64,000 nucleotides of DNA from Roseivirga pacifica (GTDB lineage Bacteria > Bacteroidota > Bacteroidia > Cytophagales > Cyclobacteriaceae), in contig NZ_FOIR01000003.1 in NCBI RefSeq assembly GCF_900111145.1, forward strand, positions 372,001 through 436,000, read 5' to 3'. The notes beneath the pieces are model-generated. The model was not told where the DNA came from. It did no database searches and was given only the letters and a program-made list of their open reading frames with translations. Each line of letters starts with the position of its first letter. Within the stretch, counting starts at the first letter, position 1. The position numbers and the translations under genes are program-made. Positions 34,722 to 44,516 of the stretch are shown piece by piece.

Positions 34722-35807
34722 TTAGTTAAAAAGTTGAGCCAAATGATCAACGATTCTTTTTGAGGCGTTGCCATCCCATAAAGGAGGCACTTCACCCTTC
34801 TTCCAGTTACCAGAAAGTATTGCGGTTAGCGATTTCTCCAATGCGACTAAATCATTGCCAATTAACTGGTTACTACCTATTTCAATGGTTTCTGGGCGTT
34901 CGGTATTTTCCCTTAAAGTTAAACAAGGCACTTTCAGATAGGTTGTTTCCTCCTGAATACCACCTGAATCGGTAACCACGGCCTTGGCATTTTTCATTAG
35001 GTACAAAAACTCCAAATAAGGCAGCGGAGACAAAAACTCAATATTGTCAAACCGCTCAATATTAGTCAGTTTAGAAGCCGTTCGCGGATGAATGGGAAAG
35101 AGCACTTTTACACCCGATGCAATCCTATCGATTGTTTCAATGAGTGTCTCAAGCTTGTGAGCATCATCCACATTAGAAGGCCTATGGAGTGTTAACAAAA
35201 TATACTCGGCAGTTGCTATATCATGCTCTACCTTGGGCATTACAGCTTTATCCAAGGAATTAACCAAGCTATCGATCATGGTGTTGCCCACCATAAATAT
35301 CCTGTCTGCTGTCACTCCTTCATTCAACAAGTTTGTGTCGGCCAGCGCACTGGTGGTAAAGAAGTAATCAGTTATGGAGTCAGTCAATAATCGGTTAATC
35401 TCTTCGGGCATCCGCATGTCTCTCGATCTAAGTCCTCCCTCCACATGAACCACTTTTACCCCAAGCTTTTTTGCAACAATAGCGCAGGCCATGGTCGAGT
35501 TAACATCGCCAACCACCAAAACACAGTCCGTGGATTGATTCATTAAGTGCTTTTCAAAGGCCACCATAATTTTGGCGGTTTGCTCAGCATGCGAATGAGA
35601 TCCAACATTGAGGTTTACATCGGGCAATGGAATGTTCAGATCCTTAAAAAATGAGCCACTCATCTTTTCATCATAATGCTGACCTGTGTGCACCAAACAA
35701 AAATCAATTTTAGCAGCACCCTGATCATTATGGTGACTTATAGCATGAATGATTGGAGCTATTTTTACAAAGTTTGGTCTCGCGCCAGCAATGATAGTTA
35801 AATGCAT
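34722..35807 (-). CDS. wecB: Non-hydrolysing UDP-N-acetylglucosamine 2-epimerase
   Basis: 361 residues starting MHLTIIAGARPNFVKIAPII. GT-B-like fold with the epimerase blocks LVHTGQHYDEKMSGSFFKDL, VVGDVNSTMACAIVAKKLG, VHVEGGLRSRDMRMPEEINR and VTDSGGIQEETTYLKVPCLTLRENTERPET. It makes UDP-ManNAc from UDP-GlcNAc for surface polysaccharides. The ATG at 35807 gives the normal N-terminus. It is divergent from the glycosyltransferase gene across 69 bp and convergent with the YfhO-like gene with a 3-bp gap. Confidence 0.94.
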   Translation of the reverse strand: MHLTIIAGARPNFVKIAPIIHAISHHNDQGAAKIDFCLVHTGQHYDEKMSGSFFKDLNIPLPDVNLNVGSHSHAEQTAKIMVAFEKHLMNQSTDCVLVVGDVNSTMACAIVAKKLGVKVVHVEGGLRSRDMRMPEEINRLLTDSITDYFFTTSALADTNLLNEGVTADRIFMVGNTMIDSLVNSLDKAVMPKVEHDIATAEYILLTLHRPSNVDDAHKLETLIETIDRIASGVKVLFPIHPRTASKLTNIERFDNIEFLSPLPYLEFLYLMKNAKAVVTDSGGIQEETTYLKVPCLTLRENTERPETIEIGSNQLIGNDLVALEKSLTAILSGNWKKGEVPPLWDGNASKRIVDHLAQLFN

Positions 35808-35876
35808 AAATTGATTTTTTCGTAAAAAACGCTGACTCACACACATTATCAAAGATTGAGTTCTAAATTTGAGGTC

Positions 35877-37103
35877 ATGAGCAAAAAAATCTGCATGCTG
35901 TTGCACGAGTTCTACCCTAATGACATTAGGGTGTCCAAAGAAACATCAGCATTAATAAAAGCAGGATTTGAAATTCACCTTATTTGCCTTGCTAGAACAG
36001 GAGAAGCCAGTCAAGAACAAATCAACGGAATTTTTGTGCATCGCTTAAGCTTTGCTCAGACATTTTTTTGGAGAGGCATATGGGACATACTACTCGTTGC
36101 TTTCAACTTTGTACAGCCCCGTTTTCTGCAGAAACTAAAAACACTTCATGAAAAGGAAAACTTTGACGCTATTCACGTTCACGATTTACCTTTAACCAAA
36201 ACCGCTTTAAAGCTCAAATCTACCGACCGCTCGATTAAGGTGATAGCCGATTTTCATGAAAATTACCCAGAGGCTCTGAAAGTATGGTTTCAGTGGAAAG
36301 CCAACCCCATAATTAGGCTTAAAAACAACATCTTCTTTGACTACAACAAGTGGATGAGGTATGAAAAAAAGGTTTGCGAGCAAGTAAATCGTGTTGTTGT
36401 GGTGGTAGAAGAAATGAAAGACAGGCTGAAAGAAGTGCACGGTATCGACTCAAAAAAAGTCTGTGTGGTAACCAACTCCGAAGCCCAAGACTTTCTTAAC
36501 CAAAAGCTATTTTCAGAGGTTTATGACAGGACAAACAACTTCATCCTGGCCTACACTGGAAACGTTGGCCCTCACAGGGGGGTAGATACTATCGTAGAAT
36601 CTCTTCAATATTTAAAGGAATACAAGCATCTAAGGTTGGAAATCACAGGAAAGCTATCCGGTAACAGCGAACAGTCTTTGAAAAATATGGCCAAGGCACT
36701 TGGTGTTGAATCTATGATTAGATTTAACGGCTATCAACCCTTCGAAAAATTCTTTTCTTACATGAAGTTTGCCGATGTAAACCTGATTCCGCACAAACGC
36801 AATGGACATACAGATAACACCATACCGCACAAGCTTTACCAAGGAATGATGGTTGGAAAACCTGTATTAGTAAGTGATGCTCCACCATTGAAAAGGGTTG
36901 TAAATGAGTTAAATTCGGGGCTGGTTTTTGAAGCCAACAATGCCGAAGATGCAGCTCGTAAGATTGAAACTCTATTAACCAAAAAAGAGCTTTGCGCGCA
37001 GCTTGGACAAAACGGAAAAGAAAGCACAACCAACGGAAAGGCCAACTGGGAACACGATAGCCTAAATTTAACAGAACTATACTCGAACTTGCTGAATGAA
37101 TAA
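35877..37103 (+). CDS. Family 4-type glycosyltransferase
   Basis: 408 residues starting MSKKICMLLHEFYPNDIRVS. GT-B fold: the N-terminal domain has DAIHVHDLPLTKTALKL. The C-terminal domain has NNFILAYTGNVGPHRGVDTIVESL and PHKLYQGMMVGKPVLVSDAPPLKRVV, the nucleotide-sugar binding part. A near-perfect -7 box TAAATTTG at 35864-35871 is only 5 bp before the ATG, so a leaderless message is possible. Its end overlaps the methyltransferase gene by 8 bp. Donor and acceptor are unknown. Confidence 0.9.
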   Translation: MSKKICMLLHEFYPNDIRVSKETSALIKAGFEIHLICLARTGEASQEQINGIFVHRLSFAQTFFWRGIWDILLVAFNFVQPRFLQKLKTLHEKENFDAIHVHDLPLTKTALKLKSTDRSIKVIADFHENYPEALKVWFQWKANPIIRLKNNIFFDYNKWMRYEKKVCEQVNRVVVVVEEMKDRLKEVHGIDSKKVCVVTNSEAQDFLNQKLFSEVYDRTNNFILAYTGNVGPHRGVDTIVESLQYLKEYKHLRLEITGKLSGNSEQSLKNMAKALGVESMIRFNGYQPFEKFFSYMKFADVNLIPHKRNGHTDNTIPHKLYQGMMVGKPVLVSDAPPLKRVVNELNSGLVFEANNAEDAARKIETLLTKKELCAQLGQNGKESTTNGKANWEHDSLNLTELYSNLLNE

Positions 37104-37611
37104 GTCGGAAAAAATAAGATTTGAAAAGACCATTAGTTTTTTAAAAGAGACCCTTCCTGATGGAGCTAAGCTACTTGATTTAGGTACACCAAATGAAATG
37201 GGTACACACCTAAAAAACTCAGGTTACTACGTTGATAACGCTTACGGTGTTGACTTTGATGAACAACCAGAAATTATTGGCAAAGAAGGCTACGATGCAG
37301 TAACAATGTTCGAGGTATTGGAACACCTCATCAACCCAATGGGAATTCTCAAAGCTGTAGAAGCTCCTAAACTTTACGCCTCTGTGCCATTGGATCTTTG
37401 GTTTGCCAAAGCTTACCGCAACAAAAAGGATCGTTGGGATCAGCACTTTCACGAGTTTGAAGATTGGCAGTTTGATTGGTTGTTGGAAAAGTCTGGCTGG
37501 AAAGTTGACAGGGCTATTAAATGGAGTAGTCCGGTTGGTAAAATTGGAATTAGACCATTATTAAGAACAATTACACCAAGGTATTACTTGGTTGAAGCTT
37601 CAAGAGCCTAA
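37096..37611 (+). CDS. Class I SAM-dependent methyltransferase
   Basis: 171 residues with an N-terminal motif I variant AKLLDLGTPNEMGTHL, the acidic second strand AYGVDFDEQPEI, and a post-motif TMFEVLEHLINPMGIL typical of Methyltransf_11/23 proteins. The SAM motif I Gly cluster is reduced to D-L-G-T-P. It overlaps the preceding glycosyltransferase, so it probably methylates a sugar of the same glycan or an associated lipid carrier (inference). Confidence 0.8.
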   Translation: MNKSEKIRFEKTISFLKETLPDGAKLLDLGTPNEMGTHLKNSGYYVDNAYGVDFDEQPEIIGKEGYDAVTMFEVLEHLINPMGILKAVEAPKLYASVPLDLWFAKAYRNKKDRWDQHFHEFEDWQFDWLLEKSGWKVDRAIKWSSPVGKIGIRPLLRTITPRYYLVEASRA

Positions 37612-37619
37612 GTTTTAAC

Positions 37620-39443
37620 TCAACGAAGAACTTTCACCCAACCTTTAATCGGGAAGTCTAAACAATCTGATGTAATCTGATAATAATAGTTGGAAGATTC
37701 GAGACCTTCAGCCTTCCAATTATTCTGATAACTATCTTTAGAGTACAGCTTTTTACCCCATCGATTGTAAATATTTAAAGTACTACCAACAAGTCTATAA
37801 TCAATTTCAAAAGTCTCATTCACCCCGTCATTATTTGGAGTAAATGTATTTGGAATAAAGTAAGTTATATCCGTTTCACTAATTACATTAATTGACTCCT
37901 CTAATACAACATTGCAATCACTTATTGCTGTTAAAGTGTATCTTCCAGGAGAGTCAATAACCAAATCCTTACCCAGGCTTCCGTTAGACCATTTATATTC
38001 CCTAAAACCATCTGAAGCCGAAACATTTATTGTCTCACCACAAGAGAGTTTAAGTTTGGAATAACTCAATTCTAGATTTGGCTCAGCAGTTTCAAAAATC
38101 TCAATTTGCTCGACAAACTCCGTCCCGCATTCATCTGTAACCACTACTTCAAAAACACCAGACTTATCTACTTCTATCGAGGAGCCTGTTTCTCCATTTG
38201 ACCATTTGTAGCTCGTAAAACCAGAAGTTGCGCTTATAATCGAAACTTCTTTACAAGATATTTCAAGTTTTGTCGCAAACAACTCTAGAGTCAAATCATC
38301 CGAACGAACAATTTCAACTGTATTAGACACACGCTCTCCGCAACTAGCATAGCCAGTAACGGAGTATACTCCAGGCATGGTTGCAGAATAAACTCTTCCT
38401 AAAGTACCGTCTTGCCACTCGTAACTATCAAACCCTTCAGTGGCCTCAATAAGTATCGACTCTTTACACTTTAGATTATCACTATCCGAAACTATGCTTA
38501 AACTTGGCAGACTATTTAAAATCACATCAGTGGTGTCAGAAAATACACAGTCTTTTACATTACCCGTCACCACATATCTTCCCGAACTATTTACAACAAT
38601 TGATGACGACTGGCTACCAGTGTTCCAACTATATGTATCAAAATTCCTTCCAATAGACAATTCAACCTGATCAGTACATACTTTCATGCTTTTGTAAGAA
38701 CCCATTGGCGAATTATTTATCTCACCATCCTTGAACTGAAACAACGCCTCTATTTCATCCTGATTAACTAGCCTATTATATACCCTTAGATCATCAATAG
38801 CACCAAAGAACTGTTGGTTAGCAGAATAACATCCAGCCAGACAATCCTGATCATTACCCAAAACAAAGCCATTTCCCCCTACTTCAATTACACCAAGAGG
38901 CATAGCCCCCTTTATATCCAGCCTCCCATCAACGTAGATAGCTGTTTCTCCATCCGAACCTTTTCTGGTAATAACAACATGATGCCAATTACCATCATTT
39001 ATGCTTTCTGACCCCTCTATCCTAATACCAGGAACATTAGGCCAGTTGTATACATTGGAGGCAATCCTACCATCTGAGAGTATGTTTATATTGAACTCAT
39101 TATCTCTTAATGAATTAGCCACACTCATTACCGTAGCGAAGCCATTGGTTTCATTTTTAATCCACAAGGCTACAGAGAAATCGTTCAATGATTGAAATGC
39201 AGATTCACTAATGGTTGCCAGTTGTAAATATTCATCAAAGCCTAACGCAAATTCACAGTTATCAAATCTATCTTTCCTATAGAAAGTATCGTTCAACACC
39301 CCATGATTATTAGCCCCTGAAATATCTTCTACATTTGAGTTAAAGTTCAAACTGACAGTCATCCCACTTTTTAAATCAACAGCCTGACCGTTTAGCATTT
39401 TTGAAATGCAAATCAAAAAAATGACATAAATGCTTCTACTCAT
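37620..39443 (-). CDS. LamG-domain surface protein with four Ig-like repeats and T9SS type B sorting domain
   Basis: 607 residues: signal peptide (MSRSIYVIFLICISKMLNGQ) and a LamG/concanavalin-like domain at about 25-235 (FSVALWIKNETNG, GNWHHVVITRKGSDGETAIYVDGRLD, GAIDDLRVYNRLVNQDEIEAL). Four repeats of about 85 residues follow, sharing YxWxxGxxGxxxxVxxxGxYxVT. A C-terminal type B sorting domain closes the protein (FIPNTFTPNNDGVNETF, IYNRWGKKLYSKD). LamG domains bind carbohydrate or protein. It sits, in opposite orientation, within the polysaccharide region, so its ligand may be a glycan (inference). Confidence 0.9.
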   Translation of the reverse strand: MSRSIYVIFLICISKMLNGQAVDLKSGMTVSLNFNSNVEDISGANNHGVLNDTFYRKDRFDNCEFALGFDEYLQLATISESAFQSLNDFSVALWIKNETNGFATVMSVANSLRDNEFNINILSDGRIASNVYNWPNVPGIRIEGSESINDGNWHHVVITRKGSDGETAIYVDGRLDIKGAMPLGVIEVGGNGFVLGNDQDCLAGCYSANQQFFGAIDDLRVYNRLVNQDEIEALFQFKDGEINNSPMGSYKSMKVCTDQVELSIGRNFDTYSWNTGSQSSSIVVNSSGRYVVTGNVKDCVFSDTTDVILNSLPSLSIVSDSDNLKCKESILIEATEGFDSYEWQDGTLGRVYSATMPGVYSVTGYASCGERVSNTVEIVRSDDLTLELFATKLEISCKEVSIISATSGFTSYKWSNGETGSSIEVDKSGVFEVVVTDECGTEFVEQIEIFETAEPNLELSYSKLKLSCGETINVSASDGFREYKWSNGSLGKDLVIDSPGRYTLTAISDCNVVLEESINVISETDITYFIPNTFTPNNDGVNETFEIDYRLVGSTLNIYNRWGKKLYSKDSYQNNWKAEGLESSNYYYQITSDCLDFPIKGWVKVLR

Positions 39444-39494
39444 GAAAATCAATAAGATGCTTAAATATATTACCTTCGCTCACAAAGTTCGACA

Positions 39495-40973
39495 TTGGGC
39501 ATCATAATAAAACAAAGTATTCGGTCTTCTATCTTCTCCTATTTAGGAGTGGCTATAGGCTACATTAATGTACTTTGGCTCTACCCATATTTTCTATCGG
39601 CCGACCAAATTGGCTTGTTTCGCCTTATTCAAAGCAGTGCTTACCTATTGGCTACTTTTGGACAAATTGGGCTAGCCTCTAGCCTGGTGAAATTTTATCC
39701 TACGCTTAAAAAAGAAAAAGGGTTTCTCACCCTTATGCTGCTCGGTAGTACGGTTGGTTTTCTACTTATCGCTGGATTATCAATCTTATTCCAAACCCAA
39801 ATAGTCAATTACTTTGCACAAGAATCATCACTATTTGTAGAATACTTTCAGCTCACCCTAATGGTCACCTTTTTCTTGGTGATTTTTCAAGTACTGGAAG
39901 CTTATTGCCGCAGCCTCCTGAGCATAACTCTACCAACCTTTTTGCGCGACATCGGTATTCGCATACTCACCATGCTGTTCGTGCTCCTGTATGCTTTCGA
40001 TTTACTGACTTTTGAACAGCTTACTTGGAGCTTTATACTTGTTTATGGGCTTGTTACCCTAGCGCTTTTAGCAAGACTAGTCATAAAAAAAGAAGCTCAG
40101 CTTTCCTTTCAATTCGGTTTTCTGAACTCCCCTCTTGCTAAGCAAATTTTAAACTTTGGCCTATATGCCTTATTGGGTGCTGGTGGCACACAAATCATAC
40201 TGCAGATTGATAGTATAATGGTGAGTGGGGAGCTGGGGCTTGAGGCAACCGGTATTTACACAATCGCTTTCTTCATAGGCACTGTTATAGAAATGCCAAA
40301 ACGGGCCATCTCTCAACTGAGTTTGAGCCTGATGTCGCAGTCCTTTAAAAAGAACGACATGGAGGCGGTTGAGAAACTTTACCGTCAAACATCCATCAAT
40401 CAGCTGATTATTGGCGCACTACTGCTGCTCGGCATTTGGGCAAACCTTGAAAACATCTACCATTTTGTACCGAACGGAGAGGTTTACAAAAACGGGTTTT
40501 ACGTAGTACTATTTATTGGGCTTGGTAAACTTTCGGATATGATCTTTGGCGCCAATGGCGAGATCATTGTAATGTCGAAGTATTTCAGGTTCAATGTACT
40601 GGCCGTAACCCTATTAGCTTTGGCCACAATTGGCTTGAACTCCCTTCTCATTCCAACCATGGGAATCCAAGGTGCAGCATTGGCTTCTTTATTGGCCATG
40701 TTAGGCTTCAATCTCACCAAGTACTTTTTTGTATGGATAAAGTTTGGCTTGCAACCATTTGACTTTGCTACGCTAAAAGCCATTGCCATTATTGCAGCGA
40801 CCTACTTTTTAAACGAAACTATCCCCCTTATTGGGGCACCACTAGTAGATCTATTGGTTCGATCCACAATTATTGCTACGGTCTTCTTGGCGCTCATAAT
40901 CAGCTTCAAAGTATCTGAAGAGATCAATGGCCTGTTTAAAAAAGGACTGGAATTCTTGAAGCTGAGAAGGTAA
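39495..40973 (+). CDS. Polysaccharide flippase (MATE/Wzx-like membrane protein)
   Basis: 492 residues with about 12-14 membrane segments. The start MGIIIKQSIRSSIFSYLGVA matches the family's usual MG-I-I-x-x-Q-S-x-x-S-x-x-F-S-Y-x-G opening and is read from TTG at 39495; no in-frame ATG gives this N-terminus. The flippase blocks FRLIQSSAYLLATFGQIGLAS and IQIDSIMVSG (residues about 235-250) are clear. It moves lipid-linked oligosaccharide across the inner membrane. Located between a T9SS protein and a convergent glycosyltransferase. Confidence 0.88.
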   Translation: MGIIIKQSIRSSIFSYLGVAIGYINVLWLYPYFLSADQIGLFRLIQSSAYLLATFGQIGLASSLVKFYPTLKKEKGFLTLMLLGSTVGFLLIAGLSILFQTQIVNYFAQESSLFVEYFQLTLMVTFFLVIFQVLEAYCRSLLSITLPTFLRDIGIRILTMLFVLLYAFDLLTFEQLTWSFILVYGLVTLALLARLVIKKEAQLSFQFGFLNSPLAKQILNFGLYALLGAGGTQIILQIDSIMVSGELGLEATGIYTIAFFIGTVIEMPKRAISQLSLSLMSQSFKKNDMEAVEKLYRQTSINQLIIGALLLLGIWANLENIYHFVPNGEVYKNGFYVVLFIGLGKLSDMIFGANGEIIVMSKYFRFNVLAVTLLALATIGLNSLLIPTMGIQGAALASLLAMLGFNLTKYFFVWIKFGLQPFDFATLKAIAIIAATYFLNETIPLIGAPLVDLLVRSTIIATVFLALIISFKVSEEINGLFKKGLEFLKLRR

Positions 40974-40976
40974 GTT

Positions 40977-42272
40977 CTAATGAGCCTTTAAAATCTCAAC
41001 AAGTGATTTGGTTAACTGTCTTCTACTGAACTTTTCGACACCCTTAAACTGCCAGCGAGAAGTTTCACTTTTCCAGTTTTTGTATTCGTAAAGTACAAAT
41101 GATTTAATGGCAGCCTTATCTTGGTAAGCCAGCATTTTGCCAGCGGAAGTTTCATCCAGAATTTCAGCCACATCACTATCGGTTGCACCTAAAGCCAGCA
41201 CCGGCCGCTTTGCCGCCAAGTACTCGAAAAGCTTACCCGGCAATTGTGAATGTGCCTCTTGCGTATCTGTTTGAAGCAAGAGCAACAAACTTGCTGCAGC
41301 GTAAACCTGATGCACTTCTTTATGCGGAATAGAATCCTTTAGCTTTACAATTTTCTTAAGGCTTGGGTATTGCTCAAGCGTCTGTAAAACAGTCGGACTC
41401 AGAATACCTGTAAGCTGCAGTTCAACATCATCGCTTAGTTCATCTGCGACTAGCAGCTCCTCCAACGATTCAAAGAGGTTAACCGGGTTGCGCTTTTCAT
41501 TTACCATGCCCACATGTGCCAAAGTAAACTTATCCGGTTTTTCCGCCTTTAGCGTTGAAACATCCTCCTCATCATAACCATTAGTAATGGCATAAACCCT
41601 TCTAGCACCTAGCCGCTTAAAATCCTCAGCAGCCGTTTTACCGGTTGCTAGTACTGCATCGGCAACTTTTAATACCTGCTGTTCCAGTTTTTGGTGTTTC
41701 TTCCACCTAAAGGGCATAATATTAAACTGGCGCATAATATCCCACTCTGTCCACGGATCTCTAAAATCGGCCAACCAAGTCAGGCTCGGCTGCTTCATTT
41801 TAAGCTTCATTCCAATTAGGTGAACACTATGCGGTGGGCCAGTAGTAATGATCTTTTTTATGCCATTTGATTCAATTATACCAGCCAAATAATCAACCGA
41901 TGGCTTTACCCAAAACACACGTGGATCAGGCACAAATAAGTTTCCTCTCAACCAAATAGACACTCTCTTTACTAAACTCTTCTTCCCTTCTTCTAATATT
42001 TGGCCTTGTTTAACTTCCTTGGTTCCCGTGAGCTTTTTAAAGAGTTGATATGGCTCCCATATCGGAAATTTCAGCACATCTACTTTGGGCGAAACATCCT
42101 TCAATAAGCTTTCATCCACTAAATCGAAACTGGGGTTTTCAGGGGTAAATACGATAGGGTCGTAACCGAACTCAGGGAGGTACTTGGTGAACTTTAGCCA
42201 ACGCTGTACGCCAGCCCCTCCACTAGGCGGCCAGTAGTAAGTTACAACAAGCACTTTTTCTCCTTCTGTCAT
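40977..42272 (-). CDS. Glycosyltransferase, group 1 type
   Basis: 431 residues starting MTEGEKVLVVTYYWPPSGGAGVQRWLKF. GT-B enzyme of the family 4 type; the N-terminal PSGGAGVQRW loop and the C-terminal FEYLAAKRPVLALG are the diagnostic blocks. ATG at 42272 is chosen; the longer frame begins with TTG at 42287. The stop is 4 bp from the convergent flippase stop. Specificity unknown. Confidence 0.88.
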   Translation of the reverse strand: MTEGEKVLVVTYYWPPSGGAGVQRWLKFTKYLPEFGYDPIVFTPENPSFDLVDESLLKDVSPKVDVLKFPIWEPYQLFKKLTGTKEVKQGQILEEGKKSLVKRVSIWLRGNLFVPDPRVFWVKPSVDYLAGIIESNGIKKIITTGPPHSVHLIGMKLKMKQPSLTWLADFRDPWTEWDIMRQFNIMPFRWKKHQKLEQQVLKVADAVLATGKTAAEDFKRLGARRVYAITNGYDEEDVSTLKAEKPDKFTLAHVGMVNEKRNPVNLFESLEELLVADELSDDVELQLTGILSPTVLQTLEQYPSLKKIVKLKDSIPHKEVHQVYAAASLLLLLQTDTQEAHSQLPGKLFEYLAAKRPVLALGATDSDVAEILDETSAGKMLAYQDKAAIKSFVLYEYKNWKSETSRWQFKGVEKFSRRQLTKSLVEILKAH

Positions 42273-42366
42273 GCTAAGTTTGCGCAAGGTGTTTGGCTAT
42301 TTGCAAAAAAGGTTAAAAAAATTTTAATTCGATGACTTTTAAGGTCAAACTCAAATTTTAAAACTC

Positions 42367-42813
42367 ATGGGATTCATTCCAATTTTCGTTGCACTGCTTG
42401 GGCTAATCATTATTTACAGCATTTACACCTACAATTTAATTAAGCCAAGGAAAGCCAGACTCACGCAAGTAATCGATCAAATGGCCGCCAATGCCACGCA
42501 GCGCAAGCAAGCAATTCTTGCTTACGATGCACAAAACGAAAACGCTAGCTTAGCAGATGCCGCTGCACAATTAAAAAGAACTTCTACCGATAGGTTTCAG
42601 AGCTATAAAAAAGAAGAGGAACTTATTGACGTAATTAACCAAGGCTTAACAGGCTTAACCGATGAAAGCTTAAAAGCTGACTTACAGAAAGCCAACAGCA
42701 CACAAGAGCAGTTAATGAAGCAGCTTAAAAACTACGCTGGCGATTACAACAGAATGATTGGCAAGGCACCTGCCAGTGCGGTAGCTTCAGTTTTTGGTTT
42801 TAAGCAGTTCTAG
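42367..42813 (+). CDS. Short LemA-like membrane protein
   Basis: 148 residues: one N-terminal membrane helix (about 5-22), then YNLIKPRKARLTQVIDQMAANATQRKQAI where LemA proteins have their YN-L-V-x-x-R block. A helical bundle follows, and the C-terminal end YAGDYNRMIGKAPASAVASVFGFKQF is close to the LemA ending. LemA proteins are usually about 190 residues, so this is a shorter variant. Function poorly known. The last 27 bp overlap the end of miaA on the other strand. Confidence 0.7.
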   Translation: MGFIPIFVALLGLIIIYSIYTYNLIKPRKARLTQVIDQMAANATQRKQAILAYDAQNENASLADAAAQLKRTSTDRFQSYKKEEELIDVINQGLTGLTDESLKADLQKANSTQEQLMKQLKNYAGDYNRMIGKAPASAVASVFGFKQF

Positions 42814-43713
42814 CTCTTCCGAAATTAAAGCCTTTATTTCCGCTACTTGGTTTGGGCTAAACCAATGCACAGATTCATTTCGCCTAAACCAGGTAAGCTG
42901 ACGCTTAGCATAACGCCTTGAGTTACGTTTGAGCAAACGAACGGCTTCTTCCTTGTCGTATTCACCATCTAAGTAGCCAAAAATCTCTTTGTACCCAACG
43001 GTTTGTAACGCATTTAAGGAACGATACTGATACAATCTTTCTGCTTCTTCAAAAAGGCCAGCTGCAATCATTAAGTCCATACGCATATCTATGCGTTCGT
43101 AGAGCTTCTCTCTGTCCATTTCCAAGCCAATGCGCAGCACCTCGAACGGCCGATCTGCAGCTTGTTGTCTCCTGAAAGAAGAAAATGGCTCACCAGTGCT
43201 TTCAATTACCTCAAGTGCTCTAATTAACCTTTGCGGATTCTGAACATCGACCTGTACATAGTAAGTTGGGTCTCTTTCCTTTAATAAACTTTGAAGGTGA
43301 GCAATGCCTTTAGCCGCATAAGTCTCGTTCAATTTTTCGCGTATGGCTGGATCGATCTCAGGGAATTTATCGAGCCCGTTACATACGGCATCTACAAATA
43401 AGCCAGAACCACCCGCCATAAAAACAACCTCATGCTTTTGAAAAAGCTCATCGAGCAATGAAATGGCATCCTTTTCAAATTGCCCCACCGAATATTCTTG
43501 CGTAACCGAAAGTGTATTAATAAAGTGGTGAGGTGCCAGACTCAGTTCTTCAGCGCTCGGCTTAGCTGTACCTAGCTCCATTTCGCGGTAAAACTGGCGC
43601 GAATCGGCCGAAATAATTTCGGAGTCAAAAGCATTTGCTAAATCAATTGTAACCGCTGTTTTGCCTACTGCCGTAGGACCAACCACTGAAACCAAGAGCT
43701 TTTTCTTTCTCAT
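42787..43713 (-). CDS. miaA: tRNA dimethylallyltransferase
   Basis: 308 residues with P-loop GPTAVGKT (about 12-19), the substrate block ISADSRQFYREMELGTAKP, ADRPFEV and the C-terminal RRYAKRQLTWFRRN. It transfers a dimethylallyl group to A37 of tRNAs reading UNN codons. Normal length. The 27-bp convergent overlap with the LemA-like gene is unusual in size. Confidence 0.95.
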   Translation of the reverse strand: MRKKKLLVSVVGPTAVGKTAVTIDLANAFDSEIISADSRQFYREMELGTAKPSAEELSLAPHHFINTLSVTQEYSVGQFEKDAISLLDELFQKHEVVFMAGGSGLFVDAVCNGLDKFPEIDPAIREKLNETYAAKGIAHLQSLLKERDPTYYVQVDVQNPQRLIRALEVIESTGEPFSSFRRQQAADRPFEVLRIGLEMDREKLYERIDMRMDLMIAAGLFEEAERLYQYRSLNALQTVGYKEIFGYLDGEYDKEEAVRLLKRNSRRYAKRQLTWFRRNESVHWFSPNQVAEIKALISEELELLKTKN

Positions 43714-43760
43714 TGCCCCAAAACTAAAGTAAAAATATTATTATTGAATAAGACCAACCA

Positions 43761-44516
43761 TTGCCGGCATTGAAGAAGAGAGTTCTAATTGTGGATGATA
43801 ATGCGGTAAATCGCAAATATTTAAAAACCGTTCTGAAAGACTACGACCTTACCGAGGCCGAAAATGGTATTGAAGCTTTAGAGCAATTTAATACTACCGC
43901 AGCCGACCTGATACTTATGGACATTCAGATGCCAGTGATGGACGGCATGGAGTGCATGAAGGTGCTAAGAGATAAAAATGTATCAATTCCCATTTTGGCA
44001 ATCACTGCCTTTTCAGGAAATGAAGATCGAGACAAATTTATAAATGAAGGTTTTAGCGATTTTTTGGCAAAACCACTTCCCCCCAACACTATAAGAACAG
44101 TTGTAGGTAATTGGCTCAGCCCCGACAAGCAAACATTACAAGTTTATACAAACAAAAAACCCGATTACAGCGAGTTTGACCTAGATATTATTGAAGATTT
44201 AAAAAAATATTTAACCGAAAACGAGTACAAAAAACTAGTAGTAGATTTTATAGATGAGACTAAAATATTCTTAAATAATATTGATTTACTCACAAATAAA
44301 GATGACTTCTCATCAATAATCCGTATTTTACATACTATTAAGGGAAATGCAGCTTCGTTAGGATTCTACCGTTTATCCAAGCTATCTGCCGTTCTTGAAG
44401 CGAAATTAAAAAATGAGCAATTTCAAAATTTTTCGGATAACTTCGAGGCTTTTAAAAGTAATGCGTACGCTTCATTCGAAGCATTCAAGACTCAACTAAA
44501 CAGAAACGATGACTAA
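43761..44516 (+). CDS. Response regulator receiver fused to an HPt domain
   Basis: 251 residues. The receiver domain at about 6-118 has D12-D13, phospho-acceptor D54, T82 and K104. The HPt domain at about 135-250 has H191 in HTIKGNAASLG. The start is TTG at 43761 (or TTG at 43770). No histidine kinase gene is adjacent. The HPt domain could pass phosphate to the receiver encoded next, with which this gene overlaps by 8 bp. Fused REC-HPt proteins are usually parts of hybrid-kinase phosphorelays. Confidence 0.88.
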   Translation: MPALKKRVLIVDDNAVNRKYLKTVLKDYDLTEAENGIEALEQFNTTAADLILMDIQMPVMDGMECMKVLRDKNVSIPILAITAFSGNEDRDKFINEGFSDFLAKPLPPNTIRTVVGNWLSPDKQTLQVYTNKKPDYSEFDLDIIEDLKKYLTENEYKKLVVDFIDETKIFLNNIDLLTNKDDFSSIIRILHTIKGNAASLGFYRLSKLSAVLEAKLKNEQFQNFSDNFEAFKSNAYASFEAFKTQLNRNDD

